Below are positions 1-12,400 of a DNA stretch of 64,000 nucleotides, one piece after another. Source of the DNA: Paragordius varius (lineage: Eukaryota > Nematomorpha). The translations under genes were made by a program, and so were the position numbers. The stretch covers positions 5,208,001-5,272,000 of the forward strand of contig OZ176056.1 in NCBI GenBank assembly GCA_964247055.1, read 5' to 3'. Within the stretch, counting starts at the first letter, position 1, and each line of letters begins with the position of its first letter. The notes beneath the pieces were generated by a model that searched no databases, had not been told where the DNA came from, and saw only the letters and a program-made list of their open reading frames with translations.

Positions 1-3000
1 TAAGAATTTTTTCTAAGTAAATTGAAGATATAAAATTATATTTTTTAAATTTATATAAAATATTAAATAAATTACAATATAAATTAATATTTTATACAAA
101 ATTTTTATATGTTATATTTTCAGAATGAATATTGGCCAAAAAATGTTTATAAATAAAAAGCGATTTTCGTAAAATACACTACAAGTGGTTGGCTTTTTCA
201 TCATGATAATTTTTTATATAAGAATAGTGGATTATGAGATTAACGGAACAGGCTAATCACCACACTTATATATGCATACCAAAATAAAAAAATAAAAAAA
301 ATAATTTTCCAAAAATTTGTTTGAGCCAAATGTGTTAGGACAGATTTTTTGTGATTTATTCCACCAATAAAATCCTATTTAATTGAAAAAATATTTTCTC
401 TGTGAAAATTATTAATTCTGTAAGCAAATATAGATTATTAATTGATTTTATAAATATAAATAAGATTTTTTAAATTATATTTTTGTAATTTTAAAGTTAT
501 TGTCTTATAGTCTAACGATCAATATTTTTTTAAATTCGGCAACCTGACCATCATATAATTATATCTTTAAAAGCAAGATCCAAAAAATTAGAAATCCAGA
601 TTAAAAAGTAAAATAGTTGGATATTTTAAAACTTAAATTTTACACTATGACTTATTTTGCATGGTTAAAATTAATAAAAAAATGTAATGTTGTATAGATT
701 TCATTACATATCAAGATAAAACCAAGTTGGTTGGCAACAAAGACCTTGAAATTAACTACGTATACTACTAAAATATATGTGCTCAATTATTTTATTGGAA
801 AAATGACAAATCATATTTTTTGGTAAAGTTTTTTTAGTTGATGATACTGTTATCAGACCTTCCATCATAAGATTGAGCGAAAAATGTTATCTCATATAAT
901 AATATTATAGAGGTTAATACAGTTTAGGTATACAAGATAACAAGCAGCACATTGATTATGGACATTAGTGAACATCACGTTTTAAGTCAATTATAGAATT
1001 TCAACACTACTTTCTTATACTAATTCAGTTTATGAAAAAGGAATGAATATAAAACTACTATAATCTGTTATTAAATTAAGTAGAAGATCAAATAGTATCC
1101 AATTTTACTTTTCTAACTCACAGTTTAAGTAATGAACAAAATACTGGCTTGAAAGTTGTTTTGGTTGACAAACCCTCTTCTCTATATTAATAAAATTTCC
1201 TAATTTTTCCCTTTTTGACCTCTGAAATCCCAAATTCAGATTGCTTCAGAATAAAAACGAACAGCTAAAATCAATTTTATAAAATTTGCTGTACACATTT
1301 ATATACCCGTATTTATTTAAAAAATTAATAGGAATAAGCGGCGTAAATGTAGGAGATTACGATACTATACATTTTAAATGTATCATGCGCCTAGTATAAG
1401 GAAAGCAATTAAAATTGGTCCAATGCTATAAATATATTTTAAAAATATTATTTTAAATATCTTCTAAATCATGAAGTGTTAATGTATAGAAAAATTGGAT
1501 TCTGGTATGCAAGAATTTTTTACATACCATGAATAAAAAAATATTTTTAAAATGATTCGTTTGTTTTGCAATATATGAATATAGCAACCAACATTGGCGG
1601 TGTCAGAAATTTTAAACACTAATAATGTGGCCCCATAAAAGGAATTTTAAGTCAATTTATCCAAGATATAAATTTAAATTTTTTTATGTGAATGTACTTT
1701 AAATGAATTTATCAATAATTTAAATGCGCGGCATAAATATTATCACCTTGTTCAGAAATTATTAAATCACCGTTTAAATTATCGTAAAATATTGATTATG
1801 CATTTTTTTATACTATGGTAAATTGCTTCAACCTATTTTAAATTTATTAAAAACAAAACTTATCAATAAGAGTATCGGTAATATCAAAATATTTGCATCA
1901 AATCTTTGAACTGAATATTATGAATTACAAACTGAATGTATTACTAACAATGACAAAAAAAGCCTCGCGTCTCAGTCTAAACTGTAATTATATTTTTGAT
2001 GAATATAAATGGATGCTTGAGGAAGAATACCATTTTATAGATATATTATTGCAAAAAATTAATACACCATGTGACAAATTTGTTCTTTAAATGAACTTTA
2101 AGCAATAACGCTCAATCATAATATATTTTGTTTTCGATACCCATCAAATATCAATTTATTTAAGGATGGGATGGTGGTATGACAGGGTAGGAAGGCATAC
2201 ATTGTATTAATAAAAAGATGTTTAAAAAATAAACACTTTTAATACATAATAACATTTGATATTCATGTTTTGTTATGTTTGATAATAATAAGTAATTATT
2301 TGCGTACGTTGTATTAATAATTTCTGGTTATGACGATGAAATCCAAAACGGTCCACAGTTATTATTTTCTACCTCAACACATACTTTTAATAATTAATTT
2401 GCCTATTATAATAAATACCTTTAATATGGGGGAAAAACATGGTCAATGATAATAGCCTTAGATTTTAAACTATTTAATGTATATTGAAACCTCTTCAATT
2501 TTTTTAGGCTTTAGATAAAGATTCCATAAATTAAATGTAGTTTATATATATTTCAGTGTGCCATAACCCTGCAATATTTAAAATAAATAATACAAAAAAA
2601 ATCATTAATGTATATTTAATCAAACATCAATGTTCGAAGTTTATGCATTCTATTTCGATTACAATATTTAACTTTATTTCATGTTAAGATTCAATGATTT
2701 TTTGAAAAAGTAAAAAAACTTTATTTAATACGCCTTAAAGAGTATCGATAGCAGAGGAAAAAGTTAGACTAGTATCTTCATATATTACTCTGTTGTCCTT
2801 GTGAGAAATAAAAAATCAATAAGTCCCGCTTTCATGCAATTTTTTAACAGAGATTTAATCAATCAAACAACAGGAGTGAATATTGTATAAACCTAAATCA
2901 ATTAAATTACATAACGTTGGCAGAAAAAATATTATAATTAGTATTTTTGCGGTCTTTTTGATTTTATTGTAAAGTTAATTAAAATATTTTAATTGAAAAT

Positions 3001-3315
3001 CATATATCATATGGCAAATTTAGGGAATGTATTTTTGTATTAGCTTGTATAGAAAAATTTAGGGGCACAAAAAAATTATTATAAATATATAAATTATTAA
3101 TAAATTTCATTTATAAATCGTAATATATAAAACTTTTCATATCAAAAGATAAAAATTCAAAAAATTAATAAGCTTTTATTACAAAAAGCATCGAAATTAA
3201 CAAGTAAAGCGTTTACAATGCATTAATTTAAAGGAAAACCAAATCAAATTTTTAAAAATATGGTTGTGCCATGTTCAGAAAAAAGATATGTTTTGTTTAA
3301 GAAAGTTTATTTTTT

Positions 3316-3437
3316 GACATACTTATTTTTGGTGCGGATCCTAAAATGAGCATATATACAATAATTTTAGATAATGTGACATACTTATTTTTGGTGCGAA
3401 TCCTAAAATGAGCAAATATACAATGATTTTAGATATT
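3316..3437. repeat. 62-bp tandem duplication
   Basis: Two head-to-tail copies begin with GACATACTTATTTTTGGTGC at 3316 and 3378. They continue through CCTAAAATGAGCA with a few mismatches, so the duplication is fairly recent. No coding potential was seen. Confidence 0.8.
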
Positions 3438-3579
3438 GTAGTTTAAAAATATCTCTTCCTAAGCACCAGGGATTAAGTATATGTTTGTATAAAAAAAGTA
3501 ACAAAAATTAATAAAACTGATACTTTATTAATTCTTAACCAAACCAATTTTTACGAAACTTATTTTAGATCAGGGGTGT

Positions 3580-4290
3580 TTCACACAAATGGCTTCACGG
3601 ACCATCATAAATCTATAATTCGATTTGGCTCCTTGTGCACAAAAATCGATGGCGGTCTATAGTATCAACAGTAAGTTGAGTTTTCTTCCAAAACAAATCA
3701 GTTAATGATAATCAAAGATTTTATAAATCAACCTTTTAATTATAAAATATCGTTTTCTAGTTGACATAGCCATTTGATTAACCAACCATTCGAATCCGCT
3801 CCTTGTGCCGATAAGGATGGCGGTCCTAGAGTATAGGTACCAAATTGAATTTTCTTCCAAAACAAATCGGTTTAAAAGATAACACTGTACAATAAATTTT
3901 GCCACTCGAGTTTTTTGCATTCTTTTAACAGTTAATCTTAAATATAGTACACCTAAATATTTTGTATAATTAGATATTTTTAATTATGCGCTCTCTTTAT
4001 CAAAATTTTACTAAAAAATGTATTTCTTTGAAATAAAACAAATGCACATTTGTTATATATCATTCGAAAGAGTAGTAGAAACTCTATAAAATGCATACTA
4101 ATATGTTTTACATCGATAGTAATGATAATCAATGCAGTTGCAATGGAGAACCTTTAAATTTTATAGTATCTATTAATAAATTATTACAATCAACACAGCC
4201 ATTTCGTCAACAATTCATTCAATTTTGCTGATTGTGCCTAGAAATAGCTGCTGGTCAAGAGTAACGGTAGCAAATCTCCGTTATACATCT
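3580..4290. repeat. Three diverged ~100-bp direct repeats
   Basis: Segments near 3580-3690, 3762-3873 and 4193-4290 share the order: (T)CAACCATTCRAAT, then CTCCTTGTGC or GATTGTGCC, then TGGCGGTC or TGCTGGTC, then AGAGTA. In the first two this is followed by TTTTCTTCCAAAACAAATC. The third lies beyond the CACTA-like fragment at 3882. They look like an old dispersed or satellite-like unit and were not matched to a named family. Confidence 0.5.
3882..4112 (+). mobile_element. Fragment of a CACTA-like non-autonomous DNA transposon
   Basis: It starts AACACTGTACAATAAATTTT and then GCCACTCGAGTTTTTTGCAT, closely matching the left end of the complete copy at 60720. Both copies continue with ATTATGCG, CTCTTTATCAAAATTTTACT, a CGAAAGAGTA motif and AAATGCATACTAATATG. 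Homology stops near 4112, so this copy is truncated. Confidence 0.65.
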
Positions 4291-5584
4291 AATTTAGAGA
4301 TAGTTTAAAGAAACATTACCATCAATTGAGTTTTTTTATTCCTACAACAAAGTTTATAATAATACAATTAGTTGAAAACATAAGTTAATTTATATAATCT
4401 CTGATTGGCTCTCATGAAGTTAATTAAAATATACATCACAACATTTATATTTAAGTTACAAATTCTACAGCAAAATAATAACCAAAACCGTTTAATTTAT
4501 ATAAATGAATGTTTATAAAGTATATACTTTTTACTAAATATATATAAATATTGCAATAGTTATGTTAATCCATATAAAAAACATGGTTAAGCCCAAAAAG
4601 CTGTTTTATATTAGTTTCTCTTTTTCTTCTAGTTTTTGTATACCATTCCATTTTATATATCGAAACTAATATTGTCAAGCATCGTACAAAATATAGTTGT
4701 GTTTAAATGAGTACTAAATTAATTAATATCAGTAAATGTACATGAAAATTTGGGTAAGAATAAAGGGCTTCTGAATGTTGTTGATTTCTCATAAAAGTTG
4801 TTGCTACAATAATTTAAGCCCTTATGACCTTTTCACTATTTTGCCCTGGTCATATTGGGGCAGTTTTAGCCAGAGCTTAATTTTGAAATAAACTACAGAT
4901 TAAGTTATCCTAGTTAAAAATAAATTATTAAACATTGCACCCATATATTAGAATAAATAGGTGATATTTTGTACAGTTTTGTATAGAGTTTAAAATTGGG
5001 ACAGTTCCAAAGCACGATTGAATATCGTAAGTCTGAAAACTTTTTGAGTTTTTTTGACCATAATATACACTTTGACTGTTGAATGCAATTTAAAAAAATT
5101 ATAAAGAATAAAAGAAAAAAAATGCTGTATTTTGGCCAAAATCTGACTTTTTATTGGTTGGCGTAAGAATATATCTGTGGTTGAATCTTAATTTGATAGT
5201 TAACATAAGAAAAATCATATTGTGGAGCAAAAAAACAACTTTTCAAATTTACATGCGAATGTTATCTTTAACGAATCATAATTAGCTTTAATATTAATTC
5301 TTGAGATATTAATAATCTAATTGATTCCGCACCACAATGATCACTATTTGTGATATTTTCTACTGACAAATATAAAAGAAAAACCTGAAACTTTACCAAT
5401 GAAATACTAAAAGTTCGGATTTTCTTCAAATATTACGGTTTTGTGCGATAATTACAGTATTCTTATAATATGTCTCTTTATCTGCACGGATAGTTGCGTA
5501 TCCATGGTAAATAATAAAGAAATGTCTTTGTTTCGCAGATAATTATAGTAAAAACTAATTATGCCGACTAAAAGTAAAAAAGGG

Positions 5585-5750
5585 ATAATAAAAGACAACC
5601 AACCATACTTTAAATCTTAATTTTTCTTTTATAAAATATTGAAATTAAATATTTCATTGATTGTGATACCAATTTTCTTTTATATATTTTAAGTTTAAAG
5701 CAAGGTATATTTGAAAAAATAAAGTTTAAAAAAGTATAGCGGTCGTTTGA
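5585..5750. mobile_element. Small inverted-repeat element (MITE-like), copy 1
   Basis: The left end reads CCATACTTTAAATCTTAATT and the right end, reverse-complemented, reads TATACTTTTTTAAACTTTAT. A similar pair bounds 24958-25135 inside CSTF3 intron 17. There is no coding content. The family and the target duplication were not determined. Confidence 0.35.
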
Positions 5751-6409
5751 AAAATATATAGATCTATATTTTATTACCTTTTGTCTATATATTTTAGTAC
5801 TGTTCTAATCAGTCCATGTTTCATTCATCCAAGGACTCAATTCATAAATCTATAGGGTGGTTGATATAATCAACACGACACAGAAATTACCGTTTTATAT
5901 TAAAATATATTTTATAGAGCAAAATTATCACTGCAGGAGATGGTTAATTTATTATAAAACAAGCAGTATTGTACAAAGATATTAATAACGAATGGCGTCA
6001 AGTTATGTTTCGTGTTCGCCACAACTTACGTCTGCGAGTCCATATATTGAAAAATAATAAAAATATATAAATTTAATAGGTCTCAATATAAGACGTATTA
6101 AGATTGGCCATAATCTTAAAACAGATTTGTTGATAGGTGTTGCTGATGAAATAGTTGCCTTATGTAAATTTTAAACTAAATGGCACAAAAAATATATATG
6201 CTGTATTTTATATACGATTCGTAAATCCCGGTGTATGGTGCAGTTAAAACAACTGTCTATATATATATATATATATATATATGTCAACCACCTATTCAAT
6301 ATTTGCGATATTATGTAATAAATGACCCTTGAAAGAATTTTTTAAGCCCGTCCAATTTTATATTTTTTTATCATATTTAACTCGTTCATTCATTATCTTA
6401 CATGCCCCA

Positions 6410-9400
6410 ATGGTTACCGATGCCAAATTAAAAAAAGCTTATTCCGAAATTGAAAACGGCTCTTCTGCAAGCGATATTGAATCTTGGAATATTATTTTGA
6501 AAGATATCAAAGTTATACATTATACTTTAACATTGGATTTTTGTGGTTACATTATAATATTAATAAAATCTATATTTTTATATATGTCTTCAATTGTTTT
6601 TTTATTTTTCTGAGATAGTATTATACTTTTTTAGTATCAATTTGTTGATATGGCTTATTTTGATATTGTTTGCTTTTTTAATTACAAGCATTAAAGATTT
6701 TTATCACATTTTAATACTCTTAAAATTTGATAATATTAAATTTATTTTACTCTATAATGGGGCAGCATTTGTTATTTTACTTAATTTGGTGCTAAAATAC
6801 ATAAGTTTTACCAGGTTCTTAGAAAAATTATGCCCAATCTTGTCATTGATCGTTTAATTTGTGACTACTGTTCACTTAGCCTCTGATACAACAAATCTAC
6901 TTATAAGTTGCAAGTTTTTTAATTATTTACACTCTGAGTTTTCCAAAAATATAATATTTTGTTTGTGCTTTGATTACATATCTAGTTTTTTTTAGCAATT
7001 TTGTAATAATTAATATTGTAATATTAAGTAAAAATATTTAATTAGACGATAATATCTATTATTAGTTCAATAATTTATTATCTTTTATAAAATTTGTAGT
7101 ATTTAAAATGTTTATTATTCAATATTCCATTTATTTCATGTTATAAACTTATATATATATATATATGACATTATTTATAAAAAACCATTTTTTGACTTTA
7201 TTTTGGGGCAGCTTCCGGCCCGCATGTTAGACACCTCTTTTACCTGTTTGAGATAACTAAAAAGTTATCATAATACTGATAATCAGCTGTTTGGCGTTAA
7301 ATATTTTATGCATTTACCGTTTATGTCGGCTTTCAACCCAATTTTTTACAAAAAGCTTTTTATTGAAGTCTAAAAAATTGAATTCATTAAACGTGTATAA
7401 CCACTAATAATATGACACCTTCGGATAATATGATTAAAATCTTTTTACCGTTTATTGACATATCTAGTTTGGGGTCACATGGAATTACAAGAATTTATAC
7501 ATTATTTCAAGATATTTGAAAACAGAACCACAATTGCTAATATATCAATATATAGCCGTTGTTAGGATACAATAGTTTTAATGCATTAAATTATATATCA
7601 GTAGTATAAATTTGGATTTAAAGGATGGTATTTATGTTACACATTATATAATCATATTACTCATTAAATATGGTATATTTTACGAAATGCTAATTAAATG
7701 CCACTCCAGACTTACTGTAATTCCATATAATTTGTTTTCAAATTGGCTTAATAAAACACAATCAATATATTATATTTCATCTAAAGCCAAATAAAAAGAT
7801 GATAAATTTATCAAAAGACAGGATATCATATTATTTGCAAAAGGAGAGACCTTTATAATTTTATAACATTTTCGGTTAGGCTTATCTATATTATCTGAGG
7901 TGTTTCCAAAATGATTTTATACACTATTTGGAAATGAAACTTCTTTCAATCGAATTAAGAAATGCAAATTCAGTAATAATTTTTTGCATATTAACAAAAA
8001 CAGATGTGCCAACCGAAATTATTCCATAAAAATAATGGAATAGTTAATGAGGGTTTGGCGCTCTCAGGTGATCTCTGCAAAAAATATATAATACATATCA
8101 GACAGGAAGATAACAAAAAACCGACTAATACATACTATTTCATTAATATCATGCTAATGTGTCATGCACAGATTTTATGCTCATATTTCTGTTAATTAAA
8201 ATGAATGATTTTAACTTATTATGTTATACTCTAATTTTAAGCTATAAATCGTCGTCATACCTATAAATTTTACATAAGAGAAAACTAATGAACGCAACTT
8301 TTAAGACTGGACACCCCAAGTCAATTGCGTGGTCATGATAATAACACTTTCAAATAAAGGAGTTGGTTACATACAGTGATGGAATAATTAGTGATTATTT
8401 ATGATGTTTTAAAAAGAAATATATTTATGTATATATTTAATTTTTGCCCTTAGCGGGCATATCGCCTCATTTGGGTATTAATTTTATTAATTTATGGGGT
8501 ACAATATGGTTTTTGTATGGCACACAAACTTTTTAATTTTGACTTTGCATAGTATACTTTAACATGAGATTAAATATTTTTATATTAAGCGAGGATTTAT
8601 TAATGATATGGTTAATAAAAATTTGAGTCTACGCTCTTTTATATTTTATATGTGATGAAATGGATCGAATCTGGTTTGATACCAATTTACATATTTTTAA
8701 TTCTGGTGTTTTATGCATCACAGGTACAATTTTTTTATCCTTTTTCAAAGGAACAATAACCTATGTATCTCCAAAACCTATATTTTTATTAATTTAATTA
8801 TAAATTATATTTTGTCTTTGATTGAATATTAGTGCTAAATATGTAATTCAAATAGAAAAGTTATACTAGAAAAAGGAATCGGAACTCATTTATTTTTAGA
8901 GAAAAAAGTTTTAACTGGAACCAAATATTTTCGGAAAATAAGGAGCTGGAGTTACGGAAAAAGATGAAAAATTGTCGTGGGACTGAAACCAAAAATGATT
9001 CTACGAATCTTAACCCATATAATTGATATCAATTATAAACGCATATCATACTGTGAATTAGCGTACTTTTAATTTAGCGTAACTTGATTAGGGGTTGATT
9101 GTATTTTACATTATGCTGCTTTGTTACATTATTATATTGTGATATCTCAATCAATAATATATATGCCGTCAAATATTCTTAAATTAGGTAAGTCGCTATT
9201 AAGGAAAATCTATCTTTTTATTTTAACGTTATAAGATAAATAAAACAGTTTTTGCAACAACTAAGGAAACGAGAAATATTGTTAATAATATAACCCACCA
9301 TGATAGTCTATTAGGATTTTTTCGAATCTTTAATCATGTCTCCTATTACCTTTACCTTTCTCCTTCCAACCGATGTAAGCGTATTAGAATTATTAATTTT

Positions 9401-12400
9401 TTTACATCAAATGTAAATGGAGATTCTAAATTTTTCGAAGAGCAGATTGCCAAGTTCGACGCGGTCAGCCTTGTTTATTTCTATGCCTAGGTGAGTATAA
9501 TTGGATTAGCTTTATCCAGTTTGAACTTTGGGCTCTATAGATGTGAACAGCCCAGCTTAAACGATATTATCTATAAGCGGCATTAAGTAAGGGCAAAATT
9601 TGGATCAAAAATCATAGATGTTTGGATTATGTGTAAAAAGAACTGCATTCAGAATTTTCTGCCTTTCGCAGTGAATGGGTATATTGATATTAAATATACA
9701 AGAGAGAGGATAGACATTGTATAAGTAACTTTACTTTTTACTAATTTGTTTAATTTTGGTGAAAAAAATACCATTGCAAATATCTTCAAGTCGTTGAATG
9801 ATTTACATATTTCATCTGTATATAATGTCACTGCTAAAATATCCGTAAAGGCTCATGCCTGAACGAATGAATGAGAATATTAACTGTAGTCTACTATAAG
9901 CCACCACATTTACAGTTCAAATTCACGCTTAAACAATTCGAATTCACGCTTGAACAATCCAAATTCACCCTCGAACAATTCAAATTCACCCTAAAATAAA
10001 TTATGTATTCTTCAAGATTAAAAATTACTTATATTTTTTTATATTTTTGAAAATGAAATTTCGATTAAAATTAATATAATACTGAAAAAATAATTAACTA
10101 TGCCATAAGAATATATTTCTCTTTAATGATTAGCCCGAAAACACACATTTTATTTTTAGGGTGAATTTGGATTGTTAATATTAAATTGTTCAATGGTGAA
10201 TTTGAATTGTAAATGGTATATTTATTATATTATTATTTATGTTAAACATGTTCATATATTTATGATTTGTATCTATGAATCGATATAAACCGAATATTAT
10301 TATCATAAACCCTTTATATTTACATAATATGCTGTTAACAAATATTTATAAAATGAGCCCAGAGTACTAATGATATAATTTAGAATTTTTCCATTTTTTG
10401 TGATAGGTATACCCATAAGTCTAGTTAAGAAAATATTTTGCCCGGAAATATTTTATAAATTTAATTATAGGCGATATGCAGCTTATCTTAGTGTATAAGG
10501 TGGCCAACACATGGGCCGCTTGTGGCCTTCCAAAATATTTTTGCAGCCCGCGAGAAATTTCAAATTTATTTTTTTTACAAAATCTAAATAAAATTAATTT
10601 TCTTAAACAAATTATCTGAATAAATCATACCGAATTTCGGCAATGAACTAGCAAAAATTGTTATCAATAGTAGTTTAGTTTTTACAGTCTTATGTTTGAA
10701 ATGAAATGAATAAAATATTTCTCAATTCCCATATTATTTTCGAATGCGGTTTGGATTTTAAAATGCGGCCCGCGAACCTGATTGGATGCACGAAATTTAA
10801 TCTAGAAATTCTGTATCAAACTGTAATTAAGACCATAATTATAATTAACTGATATTGATGGAAAAACGAAACATAACTTGCCATTTTACGATGTATATTT
10901 TTTCATTATTTTTTACCTTTATATAAATAACCATAAATTGCCAAATTTAAATTTAATTCAAATATAGTTTAAATTTATTAACCCCTATATTTTTATTGTT
11001 AAATTAAAATTTGTTAAGTTAAAAAAATTTAAATTGTTAACATCCTTCATAATTGCCAAAAATTAATTAGAATTTTTGAATCGAATATTAAGGTAAGCAT
11101 AGTTCTCAAACGTAAAATATTTTTTATGTGATTGTTGCATCCGTTTTGGACTATTATTATTCTGATATATCATCACATCGAATTCACCCTCAAACAATTT
11201 AAAGGCAGCCTTAATCAATTATGTGTTTTTTAAGATTAAAAATTACATATATTTTTTTATATTTTTAAAAATAAAATTTTGTTAAGATTAAAACAATAAG
11301 CGATAAAAATATACTTCCTATTAATAATGACTTATATAGCCCGAAAATACTTAATTTATTTTTTGGTTGAATTTGAATTGTAAAGTGTAATTTCAAAAAG
11401 AATATGCAGTTATATACATTTAGATTAATATGCTTAATTATTTTCATATTACAGTAAATGTTAATTTTTAATATCAAGAATTTTTTATTTAATCCATGTG
11501 GCATTTTTTATCCTTTTAAAAGTTGTTTTACAAGCATATAAAAAATAACACTTACATATATATTTAAATGTACTTACATGTCCCTTTTCGGTACACATAT
11601 ATGAGAGATATATATGCAATATGTTCCTCTTCTCGCTTTATTTCTTATTTGAGAAATGGTAACATTGCATATGTGTTTTGCCTACTTTGATAAATATTTA
11701 GGTTTGATATAACATTTTTTATAAAATTAGGTATTAATCAGTATGTTATGTGTTGTGCATACTTTGATTTTTAATTTATAAGTTTATATATTTTTTTTAT
11801 ATAAAATATTAGGTTTTTATTATTTTGTCAAAAAGATAACCCAGACTCCAGAGATCAAAAAAAGTCAGGAAAGATGCCATTTCAATGTGGAAGAATTGAT
11901 TGAAAACTTAACTCAAATTCTTGAAAATATTCAGCACATTCATTTTCTTAAGTATTATGAGCACACCGAAAAAATTGTCAAAAATATTTGCTTAAATAAA
12001 TTACCACTTGTAAAATAATTAATTATAAATGGTATTATTTTACCATTTTTCGTGACATTTCTCAGTTTAAGTAATTTCAAGTGATATAGTGTTTTCAAAA
12101 AAAGTCAGCAAAATCAAATCAATATTTAAATTTGTATAATACAATTTTATTACGCACGTAAGCGATTTATATGTTAATTTCAAATATATTTTTCTTTTCT
12201 GAAATATTTTTTAATTAATTATTATAAACTTAATTTTTTATAAAAAAAATTATATATAAAACCTAAAAAATTATTTAATGAAGTAGGCACAACACATATG
12301 CAATGTTACCATTTCTATAATGAGATATGTAGCGAAAAGGGGAACATATTGCAATGTTAATATATCTCTCATATATGTGTACAATAGACCCATTCATTTA

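Larger units (their letters stand above)
1..6409. other. AT-rich upstream region, no gene recognised
   Basis: No protein family was recognised on either strand. The longest coding-like stretch is 1893-2090 (+), ending NYIFDEYKWMLEEEYHFID... It resembles a terminal exon in composition but matches nothing I know. The region holds the repeats listed separately (3316-3437, 3580-4290, 3882-4112, 5585-5750) and a TA microsatellite at about 6258-6281, some 130 bp before the CSTF3 start codon. No promoter motif could be assigned. Confidence 0.5.

Noticed and set aside
6512-6857. Continuation of the frame after CSTF3 exon 1 and a second frame with membrane-like composition.
   Set aside because: Translation of AT-rich intron gives hydrophobic Ile/Leu/Phe/Tyr runs by chance. 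The exon 1 donor and phase agreement explain the real end.
9360-9600. A somewhat GC-richer stretch in CSTF3 intron 1 that might be an old LINE piece.
   Set aside because: No reverse transcriptase or endonuclease motif could be confirmed by reading either strand.
9916-9999. Regular direct repeats suggesting a CRISPR array.
   Set aside because: The 21-bp units abut without spacers and are mirrored in inverse at the other end, in a eukaryotic intron.
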